64,000 nt of DNA, taken from the NCBI GenBank assembly GCA_033239125.1, contig BSWB01000005.1:23489447-23553446 (forward strand). Direction: 5' to 3'. The translations under genes and the position numbers were made by a program. Below, piece after piece: positions 1 to 11,087 of the stretch. The notes beneath the pieces are model-generated. The model saw only the letters and a program-made list of their open reading frames with translations. It was not told the DNA's origin and did no database searches. The stretch is from Fagopyrum homotropicum. Lineage: Eukaryota; Streptophyta; Magnoliopsida; Caryophyllales; Polygonaceae. The stretch's first letter is position 1. Every line of letters begins with the position of its first letter.

Positions 1-300
1 TCTCGATGTCGATCCATCCAATCCATGCCAAGAATAACTTCTTCGTGTACCAAGTACATGACGAAGAAGTCAGCCGGGCAATCACGACTACCTAGTCTAA
101 TAGGGCAATCGCGAACCTCTCGTGTACCTCTAATCTTTCCTCTATCGAGTAATCCTATAAAGATGGGTTTCCCTTCTACGGTAACTAAGACCAATCTATC
201 TATACATGCATCAGATATAAAGGAATGTGTAGTACCGGTATCGAAAAGAACTCTGACAGGAAAACCATTAATGTGAATGGTACTTGTGGTCGTTGGAGCT
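1..300 (-). pseudogene. Tekay-type retroelement protease fragment
   Basis: Read on the minus strand this is an open stretch of a Ty3/gypsy aspartic protease, cut by the window edge. The active-site motif LFDTGTTHSFISDACIDRL is visible, followed by a GMDW-like motif close to the edge. The same domain in the element at 55637-56353 reads LFDTGATHSFISDAC, so the two are paralogues of one lineage. The gag portion lies upstream on the minus strand. The open stretch shown here has no stop, but the element as a whole is degenerate. Reverse transcriptase and integrase, if kept, lie outside the window. Confidence 0.85.
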
Positions 301-1698
301 GCCGGCTCCACTGCGCTCCTCAACTCATACACTCTAGCTGAAGCGCCTCTGGTGTCGGTAGTACCACCACCTCGTCTTCTACCTTGTCCCTGAGTGGAAC
401 CCTGAGGAGCGGTAAAACCAAGAGCTCGTTGTTGCAGCTGCTACGGGTACTGAGGTCTTTGTCCACCTCCTACAACGCTAGCAGGTGAAGATCCTTGCTG
501 AGATAGAGCCTTGCTTTGACGATAAAATGCATCTTTGTGTCCGGGCTTGCCACAAAAATAGCAAGTCACTACAGTCTTCTTATAATCAGGTCTCAGGTGT
601 CCGACACCTCCGTAGTTAAAGCACTACCGTCCTCTATCGGAACTCTGTACGGACTTTTGGAAACCAGAAAGTTCTAGCGTCTAACTACGCCCAAATCCCG
701 ATGCTCTTGCTCCAGCACTGGATGGACCAATCCTCTGCCTCTTCTCATGACCTCTTGTTTGAGAAGCTCTCCTCTGACCCGGTCGGTCTCTCTCATAGCA
801 GATGCTTTATCTTGATAGTCCATCAAAGAGTCACAATGGAAACCAACAAGATAGGAGCGGGTAGACTCTCTCAACCTCCGAGAGAAAAGATAAACATGCT
901 GATCCTCGGGTGGTGCAGACGGACCCAGCAAAGATAAACATGCTGATCCTTGAATCTAGTCTCGAGGACATCCTGAAGTCGATCTCTCCTCATATCTACA
1001 AGGCAATAGGGATCCCTGATCGCAGTCTTCATCTGCTTATAGTTGGTGACCTTACTGCGCATGGCCTTCCACCAATGATGAGACTGATCCTGCAACAATA
1101 TTTCTCCTGTGTCGACTCAACATCTATCTAGGCAACAAATAGCCTCCATATCTGAATCCAGCTGTCCTAGCCACAACTCTACATCTAATCTAGTCTTGCC
1201 TCTGAAAGAAGGAACTCTTTGCTGGTTGAAAGCCTTTAACCAATAATCGGGCCTCGGCTCTCTTGCCTCCTTGGGTTCTCTAGCCACCTCAACAACTCTA
1301 GAAGGTGCAACAACAACCTACGTAACTCTCTACGAAACCTCAATTGATCTCGTAGGTACTGGCGGTGCTGGTGCAGGTCCTCCAGTACTGATAGCCTCCT
1401 CGACTCTCTACACATAGTCGCGGTATGTAGAAGCTCCGATGGATACTCGACTAGAATCGGTAGACTGTGCTCGTTGTGCTCCAGACCTAGCAGCGGTCCC
1501 GTTCCCTGCTTTTAGAGCAACGCTCTCAGCAACCTCTTCAGCGAACACTTCAGTGATAGGCGGATCAGCAACTGGGGCTTGGCCCCGACCTCTAGCTAGT
1601 GGAGGCCTTCATGCACGTCCTCGTCCTCGGACTGCAGGTGGAAGAGGTGGTCGACCCCTTCCTCGCCCCATAGCAGATGTAGCTCTAGTACGTACCAT
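301..1698 (-). pseudogene. Tekay-type gag, degenerate
   Basis: Minus-strand gag of the same element. The start MVRTRATSAMGRGRGRP (ATG at 1698) matches the start of the gag at 54355. Downstream come the capsid-like part (DQSHHWWKAMRSKVTNY, then PEDQHVYLFSRRLRES) and a basic tail. The zinc-knuckle region is broken: the second knuckle reads CYFCGKPGHKDAFY, and the first also has Tyr where Cys is expected. There are several frame changes. One coincides with a 44-bp-offset direct duplication at about 886-950 that repeats the codons for KDQHVYL. It cannot give a functional Gag. Confidence 0.8.
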
Positions 1699-1707
1699 CT
1701 ACTATAA

Positions 1708-1710
<3 letters not shown>

Positions 1711-1742
<32 letters not shown>

Positions 1743-2050
1743 GTGGTTCCCATGAGAACACCCCTAACGTGTATAATGAGAACAATTGTACACCGTTGGA
1801 TGGTGAGTATTAAGGGTTGAGATTTAGAGTAGATATCATAATTAATAATAACTACGAATAGTAATAATAATTAGGAATCCAACAATAGCTACGAATAATC
1901 CACTCAACCAACAATAACTACGAATAATACATTAACCGATATGACACCTTCGTAACAAAACTAATAATAATTACGAATCTGTTCTCATGTATACACGTTA
2001 GGGGTGTTCTCATAGGATCTATACAATATATATATATATATATATATATA
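1711..2050. mobile_element. (TA)n-flanked MITE with terminal inverted repeats
   Basis: A roughly 290-bp element (1739-2026) lies exactly between two (TA)n runs (1711-1738 and 2027-2050). Its ends are inverted copies sharing ATGAGAACACCCCTAACGTG, followed by a second shared ATGAGAACA block. The inside is AT-rich with several loose copies of AACTACGAATAAT. There is no coding capacity. It sits in the leader between the primer binding site and gag of the minus-strand Tekay element, so it arrived later. It resembles the Micron type known from rice, which targets (TA)n tracts. The superfamily is uncertain. Confidence 0.65.
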
Positions 2051-2122
2051 AGGCCACACTATCAACTAAAGAAGAAATCCAGAAAAGCACATAAAGGCCA
2101 ACATAACAGAAAACTAACTATT

Positions 2123-2136
2123 GAGCTCTAATACCA
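2123..2136 (-). other. Primer binding site, initiator tRNA-Met type
   Basis: Minus-strand TGGTATTAGAGCTC lies three bases inside the LTR end. It differs by one base from the TGGTATCAGAGC that pairs with the 3' end of plant initiator tRNA-Met. This fixes the LTR at 2140-3844 as the 5' LTR of a minus-strand element. Confidence 0.8.
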
Positions 2137-2139
2137 TAT

Positions 2140-3844
2140 TGTAACACCCCAAGTTCTGGGAACTCGAAGCGTTACGGGCTAGGACCTCACAATGAGTCCC
2201 ACCCCTCCGAGTAGCAACGACACAACGGATCTTACAACAAGACAAAAATAAATGAAAACCAAAAATCATAATAAAACCAAAGGTTTTTACAAAGGGAAGT
2301 GTAAAAGACTCGCAGCCGAGTTCAAAACAAAGGGTAAACAACATAAATATAAACCTGATCCCGTCTTATAATGTACGGGAACCCCGATTGACCACAACGT
2401 CCGGATCACTCAGCAACATCTCTAACCTGCGCATCACCTACAACATCGGTATAATCCGTTAGCTAAGATTCTAGATATCAGAAAGACAATAAAGGCACAA
2501 ACACACATAAGGTAAAGTAAACATATAGCATGCTCACACCCAACCGGTTATGATCTTTCATTAAGGTTAATCCCTTTACTAGTTCAACTTATGGTTGTTA
2601 CACGAGTATCGCTACGATCTTGCCTCTGTCCCCTTTCACCAAAAGGAATAGAACATATGCATCCTTCTGTCAAATGTTGGACTGGTCACAAGAGCACCTC
2701 CCAATTTCCCCATTCTGAACTGGACAAGCGGTAACCGCCGGTTATATTACACTTGGGCCAATTACGGTTATAAAGGTCAATCCTAGTTCCGGTTATCAGT
2801 TATAGCAATAAACCACAACACAACAAGCCAAAACAATCAAACTAATATACAAAATGTAGCTAAGTAAGTCCAAGGGACTTACCTCACTCGAAGGTAACTC
2901 AAAGGGTCAGCAAACAATTTAGTTTCTCTCAGGAAAGAAGAACGGAAATCCTGTTCAACAAGGCATAACGAATCAGAAACGAAACGGTTGCTAGAAGTCT
3001 ATAACATCTAGTCTCATTGATCTCTAAGAGATCTTCACAAGATAAGGTCGCAACCTTAGTCTTACAAATCACTAAGGGTCAACAACAACATCATAAGCCA
3101 AGGGAAGGAACGAATGAAGCAAGGGAGGAAGAAACTCACCATAGACGGGAGCTACTACAGAAAAATCGCAAGGGTGGCTGGACAGCACCGCAGGGGCGGC
3201 AAACAGACAGCCGTGGGGCGTCTCTGTGTAGGCATGGGGGTGGTGGCGTGATAGAAACGGTTGTCAACTCCTTCGACAACAAGGAACACAGCAAAGGCCA
3301 AAGCTTGCTTCTCTCAACACACATACTCACACGTCATAACTCAACCAAGGGAGCATGTGAACATCAACGAATCAACAACAGGAAGGACAACAAGAATCAA
3401 GGCTCAAACTTGATTCTTGGAGAAGAAGAAAAGGGAGAATGAAAGAAGAAAACGAAACAGAAGGGAAAGGCATGCAACAACTCATGAACGTGAGGGAGAA
3501 ACGCAGAAGGATAAGATTTACACGTTTAGTAAGGAATCACAGGGGAAGAAGGTTACAGCTTTTGAGGTTGGGAAAACGTATGCAAGAAACCGGAAAAAGA
3601 AGAGAGAGGGAATTTATAGTAAACGGTGGGAAAAGATAGAAGGAAAGACGTTCTAGGGTTAAGAACATGATAGGAAAGCCGACCCAAAAGATAGAAGATC
3701 GGATCTTCTATCTATGGAAAGAAATAAAATGGACAAAAAACAGATCGGCGCGATTTGGGGCAAAACCGCATGGGCGGTTTGACCTGCCGCAGGGGCGGCT
3801 CCCTTCACCGCCGGGGCGGTGAAAGAAAAATTTGGGATCTTACA
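2140..3844 (-). repeat. 5' LTR of minus-strand Tekay element
   Basis: On the minus strand the LTR runs from TGTAAGATCCCA to GGGGTGTTACA, about 1.7 kb with TG...CA termini. Near its 3' end is the block GGACTCATTGTGAGGTCC, shared with the other Tekay LTRs in this window. At 2864-2882 is an inverted repeat, GTAAGTCC-AAG-GGACTTAC on the plus strand. The U3 end carries GC-rich 12-mers of the type CCGCAGGGGCGG at 3188, 3766, 3787 and 3808 (plus-strand reading). ORFs across it have no family resemblance and are judged spurious. The partner LTR lies outside the window. Confidence 0.8.
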
Positions 3845-5070
3845 GCCGTTTTAAAGCCATATGGAATTTCAACAACTATGATTTTTTCTAATTTAATTTC
3901 CACACAGGATGTTAGACGACTTATATGATGTCTCGATGCCGTTTCATCTATATTGATTATCCGAATCATATATTTTGATCTTATCTTTAGAAAGATACTA
4001 GTTTACATCTTTTTGGGTCCGATTTGTACCCTATATAAACACTTGTACCAACCCTAGTTTTTCACCCCCGAACCTCCTGGTCCGATGAATCATAAGTGAT
4101 CCATGAATCACATATAAATCGTTGATAAAGGTAACTAGGGTTTCAAAATTGTATTTTATGTTGTTGGATATTCAATTTTGTATTCTTCTCTCGTTCTTCT
4201 AACTAATTCCATATACGGATGGTGATTTGTGTGCTTAATTTGTTGACATTAGTGCGAAACTGCAAGTTTGGGATTTGGTGAGTGCATTCATATACAAACG
4301 TTGCAGTCATAAGTTATTCTAGTGACTATCATAGTTTCTTCTATTTAGGTTTGGTTGTTGATTGGCACAAATTGTTCAGCATATCCTACTTGGAAGGAAA
4401 AACCTTTATGTTGAATAAGAAAATGTTAGTTGGGTAGATTATTGGAGCTTAAAGTATGTTGAGGAAGATTAAAATTCCTTTTTTTTACATTTGACCAAGT
4501 TAATTCTATAAACCACAAAAAATCTGATGTTATACATGTTTTATTACTTTTTTTTAAAATTATGACTAATAGTCTTCTATTTAAAGCAAAATAAATTGAC
4601 AATGTTTTGGTGATTTTATAGGGTTTGGTTTGGATTTGATGATGAGCTAATTGGATAGTATTGTGTTCTTATTCTTGTAGTTTGCTTGATTTATGGGTCT
4701 TTTTCTTGTTCTTTTGGTCAGATCCCTATGTTACCTATTGTTGTTGAAGTTGTTGAGAGGCAAGTCCCTTGATCATCATTCTTAAGTTATAATTTTTATG
4801 GGAATTTTGTTTTTGGTTCTTAAATGTAGTATGTAATGTGTATTTATATTCATAGCTTGTGAAAGGAAAAACCTAGCAAATCTCTGTTCATTTGGAAGGA
4901 AAAACCTTTTGGTATTATAATTTGTCAAGAGGTTTTGCTAATGTAATTTGTACAGATAAACAAAAGAGATCACTTGAGAATTTTTTTTATTGTGAACAGG
5001 TGTGATCGGTTTGTCCGTAAAATGAAAATTCTGACTTTCTCTAACATTGTTCTGTTCACAAGAAACTGTC
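3845..5070. other. Unique sequence with promoter-like block, no protein-coding gene seen
   Basis: At 4032-4130 a TATATAAAC box is followed by ACCCTAG (telo-box-like) and a short leader ending AAAG|GTAACT, a good 5' splice site. Downstream sequence is T-rich and intron-like, with an acceptor-like TTTTATTGTGAACAG at about 4985-5000. A 15-bp phrase, TTGGAAGGAAAAACC, occurs at about 4391 and 4890. No open frame links these signals. They could mark the first non-coding exon of a gene cut off by the insertion at 5071, or be chance. Confidence 0.3.
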
Positions 5071-6583
5071 TGACCGAAGGTATTTCTATGGTCGTCTATA
5101 CCCAATCAAAAGTAAATCCTGACTTAGCACTAAAAACAAGTATAATGGTTAAGTATGGGTCGAACCCAAGAGAGTTAAGGTGTTTTAGATGCAATTATCG
5201 ATTATAGCAACAAGTAACAAAGGGGGGGGGGAGGTTTTGGTTGAATTGATCCACACAAAAACTTATGAAAACAATTAATGCGACAAGGATGAATCTACAC
5301 TAGGTTGATTCTAAGCATGCGATTGCTACTTTGGTGAGTTCCTTTTACAAGTTTTCAAGTAATCTCCTGTCTCGATCATATATATGTGTTGAGCCAACCG
5401 GCATCAACACAACTTAACAGGTTAGTGTTCCGTAAACCTACAAGAACAAATAACAAGTTAGATTTCAAACAAAGACTAAGGGATATAAAGAGAAGATTAA
5501 AACCGTTAAACTTATCTTTATATTTGTGTTCCTTTTCTTTAAGTAATTACAACCCGTTATTACTTAAAGTTGCTACTAGATTAAAGACCCGAACCCGGAA
5601 CCTATTAATCCTAGTTGTTTGCATGCACTTTAGAACCTAAGGTGATCAATCTCAAGCAATAGTAAACATGCAATTAGACAATGGAGATCAAGGAAACACA
5701 AAGCATTACTGAATAAAAACTTATATTAAAGAGAACTTACAACCAAAGTAACAACGCATCTTCAAACCAACGCAATGTAGCAAGGGAGTTACTAACTCAT
5801 TACAAAGGAAGCAAGACAATCTAACTGGATGATTTTGTAGGCTAACAAGATGGATCTTTCTAACAATCAACCAAAGACTATTTATACTACAAAAGACACC
5901 AAATAGGAGTAAATGGCCGGCCTAAAACAGCCACCTTTAATGCCATAAAGGTGGTGTAAACAGCCGGAGTAAAGCTTCTGGCGTCAAACCGCAGGGGCGG
6001 CCTTCAGGTCCGCAGGGGCGGTGAAGGCAAAAACGCTTGATCTTCTTCATGGCCACAGGGGCGGCTAGGTAATTCCGCTGGGGCGGATCTTCAATGCTCT
6101 TCAAACGTCTGACCCTTCGACTTCTTGACGTTTCTGATGCCAAGCCGCCGGGGCGTCCCTATGTCAACGCAGGGGCAGTGACACAACCTCTTCGTCTTCC
6201 AGCTCCCAGGTTGAGGCGCAGGCAGGGGCGCAGTGGGAGGCGCAGGGGAGTTGGTCTTCGTCTCTTCAGGGCAGGTCATCGTAGGGGCGCCAAGGAGTGG
6301 CGCATGGGTGGTGACACAATTCATGGCCGGCGCTGGTGAAGGCGCAGGGAACGCTCCGGTGTAAGGCGTCACCCGTAGGGGCGGTGGTAAGGCTCCGCTG
6401 GGGCGGTGAGGCCACATAAGCTTTTCTTCGTGATCGATCTTCACTCCTAAGTTCTTATAACTCCTTCCTTAGCTTCTTTTAGTCTTCTTCTTCTGGACCA
6501 AGGAGTTAGTAGCATAAACCGACACAAATGCAATAAAAAGACTCTAAAACTACCCTAAATGATAGTGATTTCATCACCTATCA
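5071..6583 (-). repeat. 3' LTR of the non-autonomous Athila-like element
   Basis: 1513 bp, TGACCGAAGG...CACCTATCA on the plus strand. It matches the split copy at 10753-11087 plus 22275-23458 almost base for base. The half nearest the interior (5985-6400) is packed with GC-rich phrases such as CCGCAGGGGCGG, CCGCTGGGGCGG and GCCGGGGCG, in contrast to the AT-rich rest. ORFs through it are by-products of this composition. Confidence 0.85.
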
Positions 6584-7228
6584 AACTCCCCTATACTTAG
6601 ACATTTTACTCGTCCCGAGTAAAACAAATGACAGCAACTAGACTCAAAGGCCTCAGGAAGCATGGGTAAGCAAGAAAGACAATGAAAACAAGAGAAAAGC
6701 CAAGAAAGAAAGAAAAGAAAAGAGAGGAAATGTGAGAAAAAAGGGAGAAACTACCATCCTTATTGCTCCAAGAGTGGCCTACCCGGACAACCTCCTTATG
6801 ACTCCCCTTCTTATGTCGCCAAATGCCGGAAGGGAAACCTACACTCGGTGTCGCTCATTTTTCCAAGGCGCTCTTTCGGGTTTTCACCTTGCCACTCTTC
6901 TTCTTTTGATGATCTCACTTTGACTCACATCCCTCAAGTCCAATTTTGCACCAACCTAAGGTTGGTCGGACTACCTTCTTTTTGCCTAAACCGTCCTTTC
7001 GTGTTTTCGGTTTATCCAAGGATTTTCATGCCTTTTTTCATTTTCTTTGGCTTTTTCTCTCTCTTTTTTTTTACTCTGAATACAAAAAAGCAAAACAAAA
7101 CAAATCAAAAACTCAAATGAACTGTACAAGCAATGATATGTCCCTCACCTATACTTGAAGTACACTTTGTCCTCAAAGTGAAAATGAGGTAAAGATAAAT
7201 GTGGGAGAAGGGAAGAAAAATGTACCCC
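6584..7228 (-). other. Polypurine tract and 3' untranslated region of the element
   Basis: Directly inside the LTR the minus strand reads CTAAGTATAGGGGAGTT, an Athila-style polypurine tract (6584-6600). The remaining 0.6 kb is low-complexity purine- and pyrimidine-rich sequence. I see no gene in it. Confidence 0.7.
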
Positions 7229-8586
7229 TCAGTGGGATGGTCCGGATGGAGCACCAGGACCCTCCTCCGGTGGGTAAGGAAAATGGTGGAAGAAATGCTC
7301 CTGCCGGCGGTATAGCGTGTCGATGCGCCCCTCCTGAGCCTCCATCCTCTCTCTAAATGAATTCTCATAGCTGGCTTGCCAAGCCAACTGTTGAGTCTCC
7401 AACTGCTGCTGATGAGCCGCCTGCCAAGCATCCTGAAGGCGGTCGAGGTGAGTGGTCATGGAGGAGGCGAAGCTGGACTGCCATGCCTGCTGCTGCTCAA
7501 GCATGGACCGTTGGTACTCGGTCTGCCATGCCTGGTGTTGTGTAGTCAAGGCTGCCATCTGAGCTTGTAGACTCTCCATGGCCTGACTGTCATGTGCTGC
7601 CGTCGGCATCTCCTCATCAGTGGCGGGCCCTGGCTGGAGCCTGCTGCGTATCTCCCAACAATATCCTCCTGAGGCCGTCTCGGAGGAACTAGGTCAGCTG
7701 GTACATACAAATCGGAGAGCTCATCTCCCAATGGAAGTCGTCGGGGGAGGTATGTGATGTGACTCCCATCTGCTAAAGAGAGCCAAAAGCGGTTCTTCCC
7801 GTCTCTCCTGAGGATCCTGCACCTCCTCAACATACCCTCCATATAAAGTGGGGCCTCTAATCCGTCCTCCAAGGCAGAGAGATACATCACCCGTGCAGCC
7901 AACAAGGAGATGATCCCTCCTCCCACAATATCTTGTGGCTCATTCTTCCTAATCCGCTTCAAAGCGGTAAGGAAGAGGTATGTCCAATCCGGTACCCAAT
8001 CGTTCGTGGAGATGTAGGCGTAAAGCAGTGAAAGGTCCTTAAGAGCAACCTTATTCTCCTCCTTGTGTCCACAAAAGACACTCATAAAGACCTTCGAGAT
8101 GAGCCTCAAACAGGGGTGAGTGAATTTGTTGGAGTACTCACCCCCTGCATGAAACTCAAACCTGGTGGCGGCCTGCCAAAACTCTATCAAATCAGGTGTC
8201 GGGATGGGTTCCCACTAGTCGTCGGAAGCGGCTATAGTCACCCCTAATGCTTCCTGCAGCTGGGTGTAGTCCAATGTGTACATTCTTTTGTTGAACTTGA
8301 ATGTAAGTCCAACACACCCATGGTCCACCGTTTCTATTTTGAAGGTGGCAATGAACTAGCGGCTGAGCTCGGGGTATGTTGGGGCGGTTGTTATCAGAAA
8401 ATCCCCGAGCCCAGCATTGTTGAGAAATTCCTGCATGCTCTCCAACATGCCCAAATGTTCCAAAGTAGGAACATCCAAAAATCGGGTTGCATACACATCC
8501 CGACCTTGTACAATCCTATACCGCTCCATCTCGGCTTCTGGCAACTTATATTTCTTCTGATTCTCCATCTCTTGCAGTTTGAACAA
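7229..8586 (-). pseudogene. Second ORF of the Athila-like element, coiled-coil C-terminus
   Basis: The minus strand encodes about 450 residues in three conceptual pieces: 8586-8356 (MFKLQEMENQKKYKL...), a continuation through two stop codons, and 8190-7229 after a frame change near 7600-7680. The middle part has features of the plant retrotransposon ORF-1 / putative plant transposon protein group as I remember it: RFLDVPTLEHLGMLE, FIATFKIET, YTLDYTQLQEALGV, HPCLRLISKVF. The C-terminus is Gln-rich with recurring AWQ (TTQHQAWQTEYQ, EQQQAWQSSF, LQDAWQAAH, TQQLAWQASY), probably a coiled coil. It sits downstream of gag where an env-like ORF would be. The function is unknown and no family search was run. 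Confidence 0.6.
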
Positions 8587-9394
8587 TGAAAAGAATTAGA
8601 AATTTCAAAAAATTGAGTAAGAGACAAACCCTCTGTTGTGTTTTCCGCAGGGGCGGCTGAAGCAGGCACAGGGGCGGCACGACGCAGGGGCGGGGCTTGC
8701 AGGTGCTGAGGTGGGCGAAGAGCAGAGGGCAATTTGGGAGTTCGGCGAAAGTTGTGGTGATGGGGCTGCTCCGGCGTCTTCCTTGCTGTTGCAGACTTCG
8801 CCGGAGGTGGGGCAGTGGAAGGCGAGAGTGAGAGGGTTGAGGGGACGTTTGTGTGTGGTGGTGGTGAGGGCTGGTGTCGCAGAGGGGCGGTAGTTGTCGG
8901 AGCCGGCGCAAGAACGTTTGGACAGGGTGGTGCGAGGGCTTCCGGAGGGCGCAGGGGCATATGGAAGCGAGGTGGGTAGGTTTCGAAGGGTGAATGGAAG
9001 GGGAATGTAAAGCACGGTAGATGTAGGTTAATTTTGGGAAGTGTATTTTTTTTTCTTTCCTTAACAAAACTGCAGGGGCGGCAGTTGTCACCGCAAGGGT
9101 GGTGACAAGGAAGAGGGGTACACAGCCTCAACGCCGGGGGCGGCGCTGAAGATACGTGTCAAGGATGGCCGCCGCAGGGGCGTAGGGTGTCACCGCGGGG
9201 GTGGTGGCAGGTATGTTGTAGATGCTGGCCTAGCGCCGGGGGCGGCACTGGGCAATGGTGTCACCGCAGGGGCGGGGTCACTCAACCGCAGGGTCGGTTT
9301 TCTTGACAGAAGCTCCTCTTCTTTAATCCTTCGGGTTGCCTTCCGAATCAGCGCCTTTGTTTTACGTCGTTGGCTCGACGTAAGGGATCTACCT
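8587..9394 (-). other. GC-motif-rich spacer between gag and the second ORF
   Basis: About 0.8 kb where pol would be expected. It contains at least ten variants of CCGCAGGGGCGG (for example near 8646, 8670, 9071, 9170 and 9265). Overlapping open frames here are proline/arginine-rich and caused by base composition. No pol residue motif is seen in any frame. Confidence 0.6.
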
Positions 9395-10681
9395 CTATGA
9401 CTGAGCCTCCTCCAGCATCACCTTTGGGCTTATAACCGTCTGTGAAGGTAATCCTCCAGAGGACCTAGTTTCAATTCTTGTAATGGCTTCCGCCATTTGA
9501 CCAACCTGTTTTTCAAGGTTCTTGATGCTAGATTTTGTTGTTTGGACATGAGTAGCAAAGTGTTTAGTCAAAACCTGCAACATATCTTCAGTTGATTGAT
9601 ACTTACCTTGACGGGGCTGTTGTTGTTGGTTTTGTTGATCTCTCCAACGAAAATTCTATTGGTCACGCCAGTTTGGCATGAAATTCTGTGCATAGGGATC
9701 GTTCCTAGGCCTTTGCTGTTGTGGTTGTCCATAACCCATTGTGTTCACCTCAACATCGTCATCTTGGACTTGTGGACACATGTCCGTTGGATGATATGGG
9801 TCAGGACAGACTCCACAAGCTTTGAGCTGTTATGGGGTTCCCATAAGTGTTAGTCTCTTCACCATTTCTTTCAACTCCGCGAGTTCGGTGGAAATCTCGC
9901 TCTTCCCGGAACTCACAGCATGAACTCCTTTCTTGGCCGGGGTTCTTCCAAAGTTCCGAGTACCTTCCGCTAGTTTCTGTATCTTTTCCAAAGCAAGGTC
10001 AGGAGTAGAGTTAAGAATATTACCTCTGCAAGTTGCATCGACGATACTCCTTTCATTGTCTAGCAAGCCATTGTACAAGTACAAGACTAGATCTTGATTT
10101 GAATATCCGTGAAAAGGACAACTGGATCGGAGGCGTGCAAACCTCTCGAAGTACTCGTAAAGAGTTTCATTCGCCTCTTGCTCGATGTTGCTTATAGCTT
10201 TCTTCAAGCTATTGGCCTTCTTGGCTGGAAAGTATTTCTCCAAAAATGCCTTGTGAAGGTTCTCCCAAGTGTCGATGCTCCCGGATGGAAGATGGTAATA
10301 CCAATCATCCGCGGAATCTTTGAGTGTGAAGCCGAATGCCCTCATCTTGATTTGTTCTTCGGTAATGTTGGCCGGCTTCATGCTCATACACACGGTATGG
10401 AACTTCCCAAGGTGCTTGATGGGGTCTTCACCACTTAGCCCATGGAAGGATGGAAGCAAGTGAATGAGGCCCGGCTTGAGCTCAGAGTTGACTCCTTCCC
10501 CTAATGCCGGTATAGTGACCGCAAGAGGGTTTTGAGCCAAGGTGGGATGCGTAAGTTGACGAAGAGTACGGTCAGCCATCTCTTGTTGAAGTTGTTGTTG
10601 TCTTCGTTGCCGGATGTGCATCCTCTCAATTTCTGGATCAAAAGAAGCAAAGCCGGAGTTAGTAGCACGAATTTGAACCAT
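9395..10681 (-). pseudogene. Athila-like gag
   Basis: Minus-strand Gag from MVQIRATNSGFASF. The capsid part includes HLGKFHTVCMSMKP, AFGFTLKDSADDWYYHLP, LEKYFPAKKANSL and FARLRSSCPFHGYSNQDL, typical of Athila/Tat Gag. A CCHC knuckle follows (CGVCPDPYHPTDMC, spacing C-2-C-4-H-4-C), then a Gln/Arg-rich stretch and a helical tail (IKNLEKQVGQMAEAI). Stop codons interrupt it at 9830-9832 and near 9658, so it is broken, yet the parts are well conserved. Together with the second ORF it is all this element encodes. Confidence 0.8.
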
Positions 10682-10727
10682 AAAAATGGTTCAAACCAAT
10701 AATCAATAATAACAATAAAACACTAAA

Positions 10728-10747
10728 ACTCCCGGGCAACAGCGCCA
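10728..10747 (-). other. Primer binding site, tRNA-Asp type
   Basis: Minus-strand TGGCGCTGTTGCCCGGGAGT lies five bases inside the LTR. It resembles the tRNA-Asp-type site usual for Athila elements and the one at 12929-12946. It fixes the element's orientation as minus. Confidence 0.75.
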
Positions 10748-10752
10748 AAATT

Positions 10753-11087
10753 TGACCGAAGGTATTTCTATGGTCGTCTATACCCAATCAAAAGTAAATC
10801 CCGACTTAGCACTAAAAACAAGTATAGTGGTTAAGTAAGGGTTGAACCCAAGAGAGTTAAGGTGATTTAGATGCAATTATCGATTATAGTAACAAGTAAC
10901 AAAGGGGGGTGGTTGAATTGATGCACACAAAAACTTATGAAAACGATTAATGCGACAAGTAAGACAGTGATGGATGAATCTACACTAGGTTGATTCTAAG
11001 CATGCGATTGCAACTTTGGTGAGTTCCTTTTACAAGTTTTCAAGTAATCTCCTGTCTCGATCATATATATGTGTTGAGCCAACCGGC
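10753..11087 (-). repeat. 5' LTR of the non-autonomous element, inner portion
   Basis: First part of the 5' LTR, starting TGACCGAAGG as at 5071. It is interrupted after CCGGC by the nested Athila and resumes at 22275. Confidence 0.85.

Noticed and set aside
4637..4720. Possible C/D-box snoRNA (ATGATGA at about 4638)
   Set aside because: No CTGA box occurs within the following 100 bases and no terminal stem is seen.
8394..9131. Long proline-rich ORFs on the minus strand
   Set aside because: Three overlapping frames are open at once because of the GC-rich repeated motifs. None shows a domain, and the region is the spacer of the Athila-like element.
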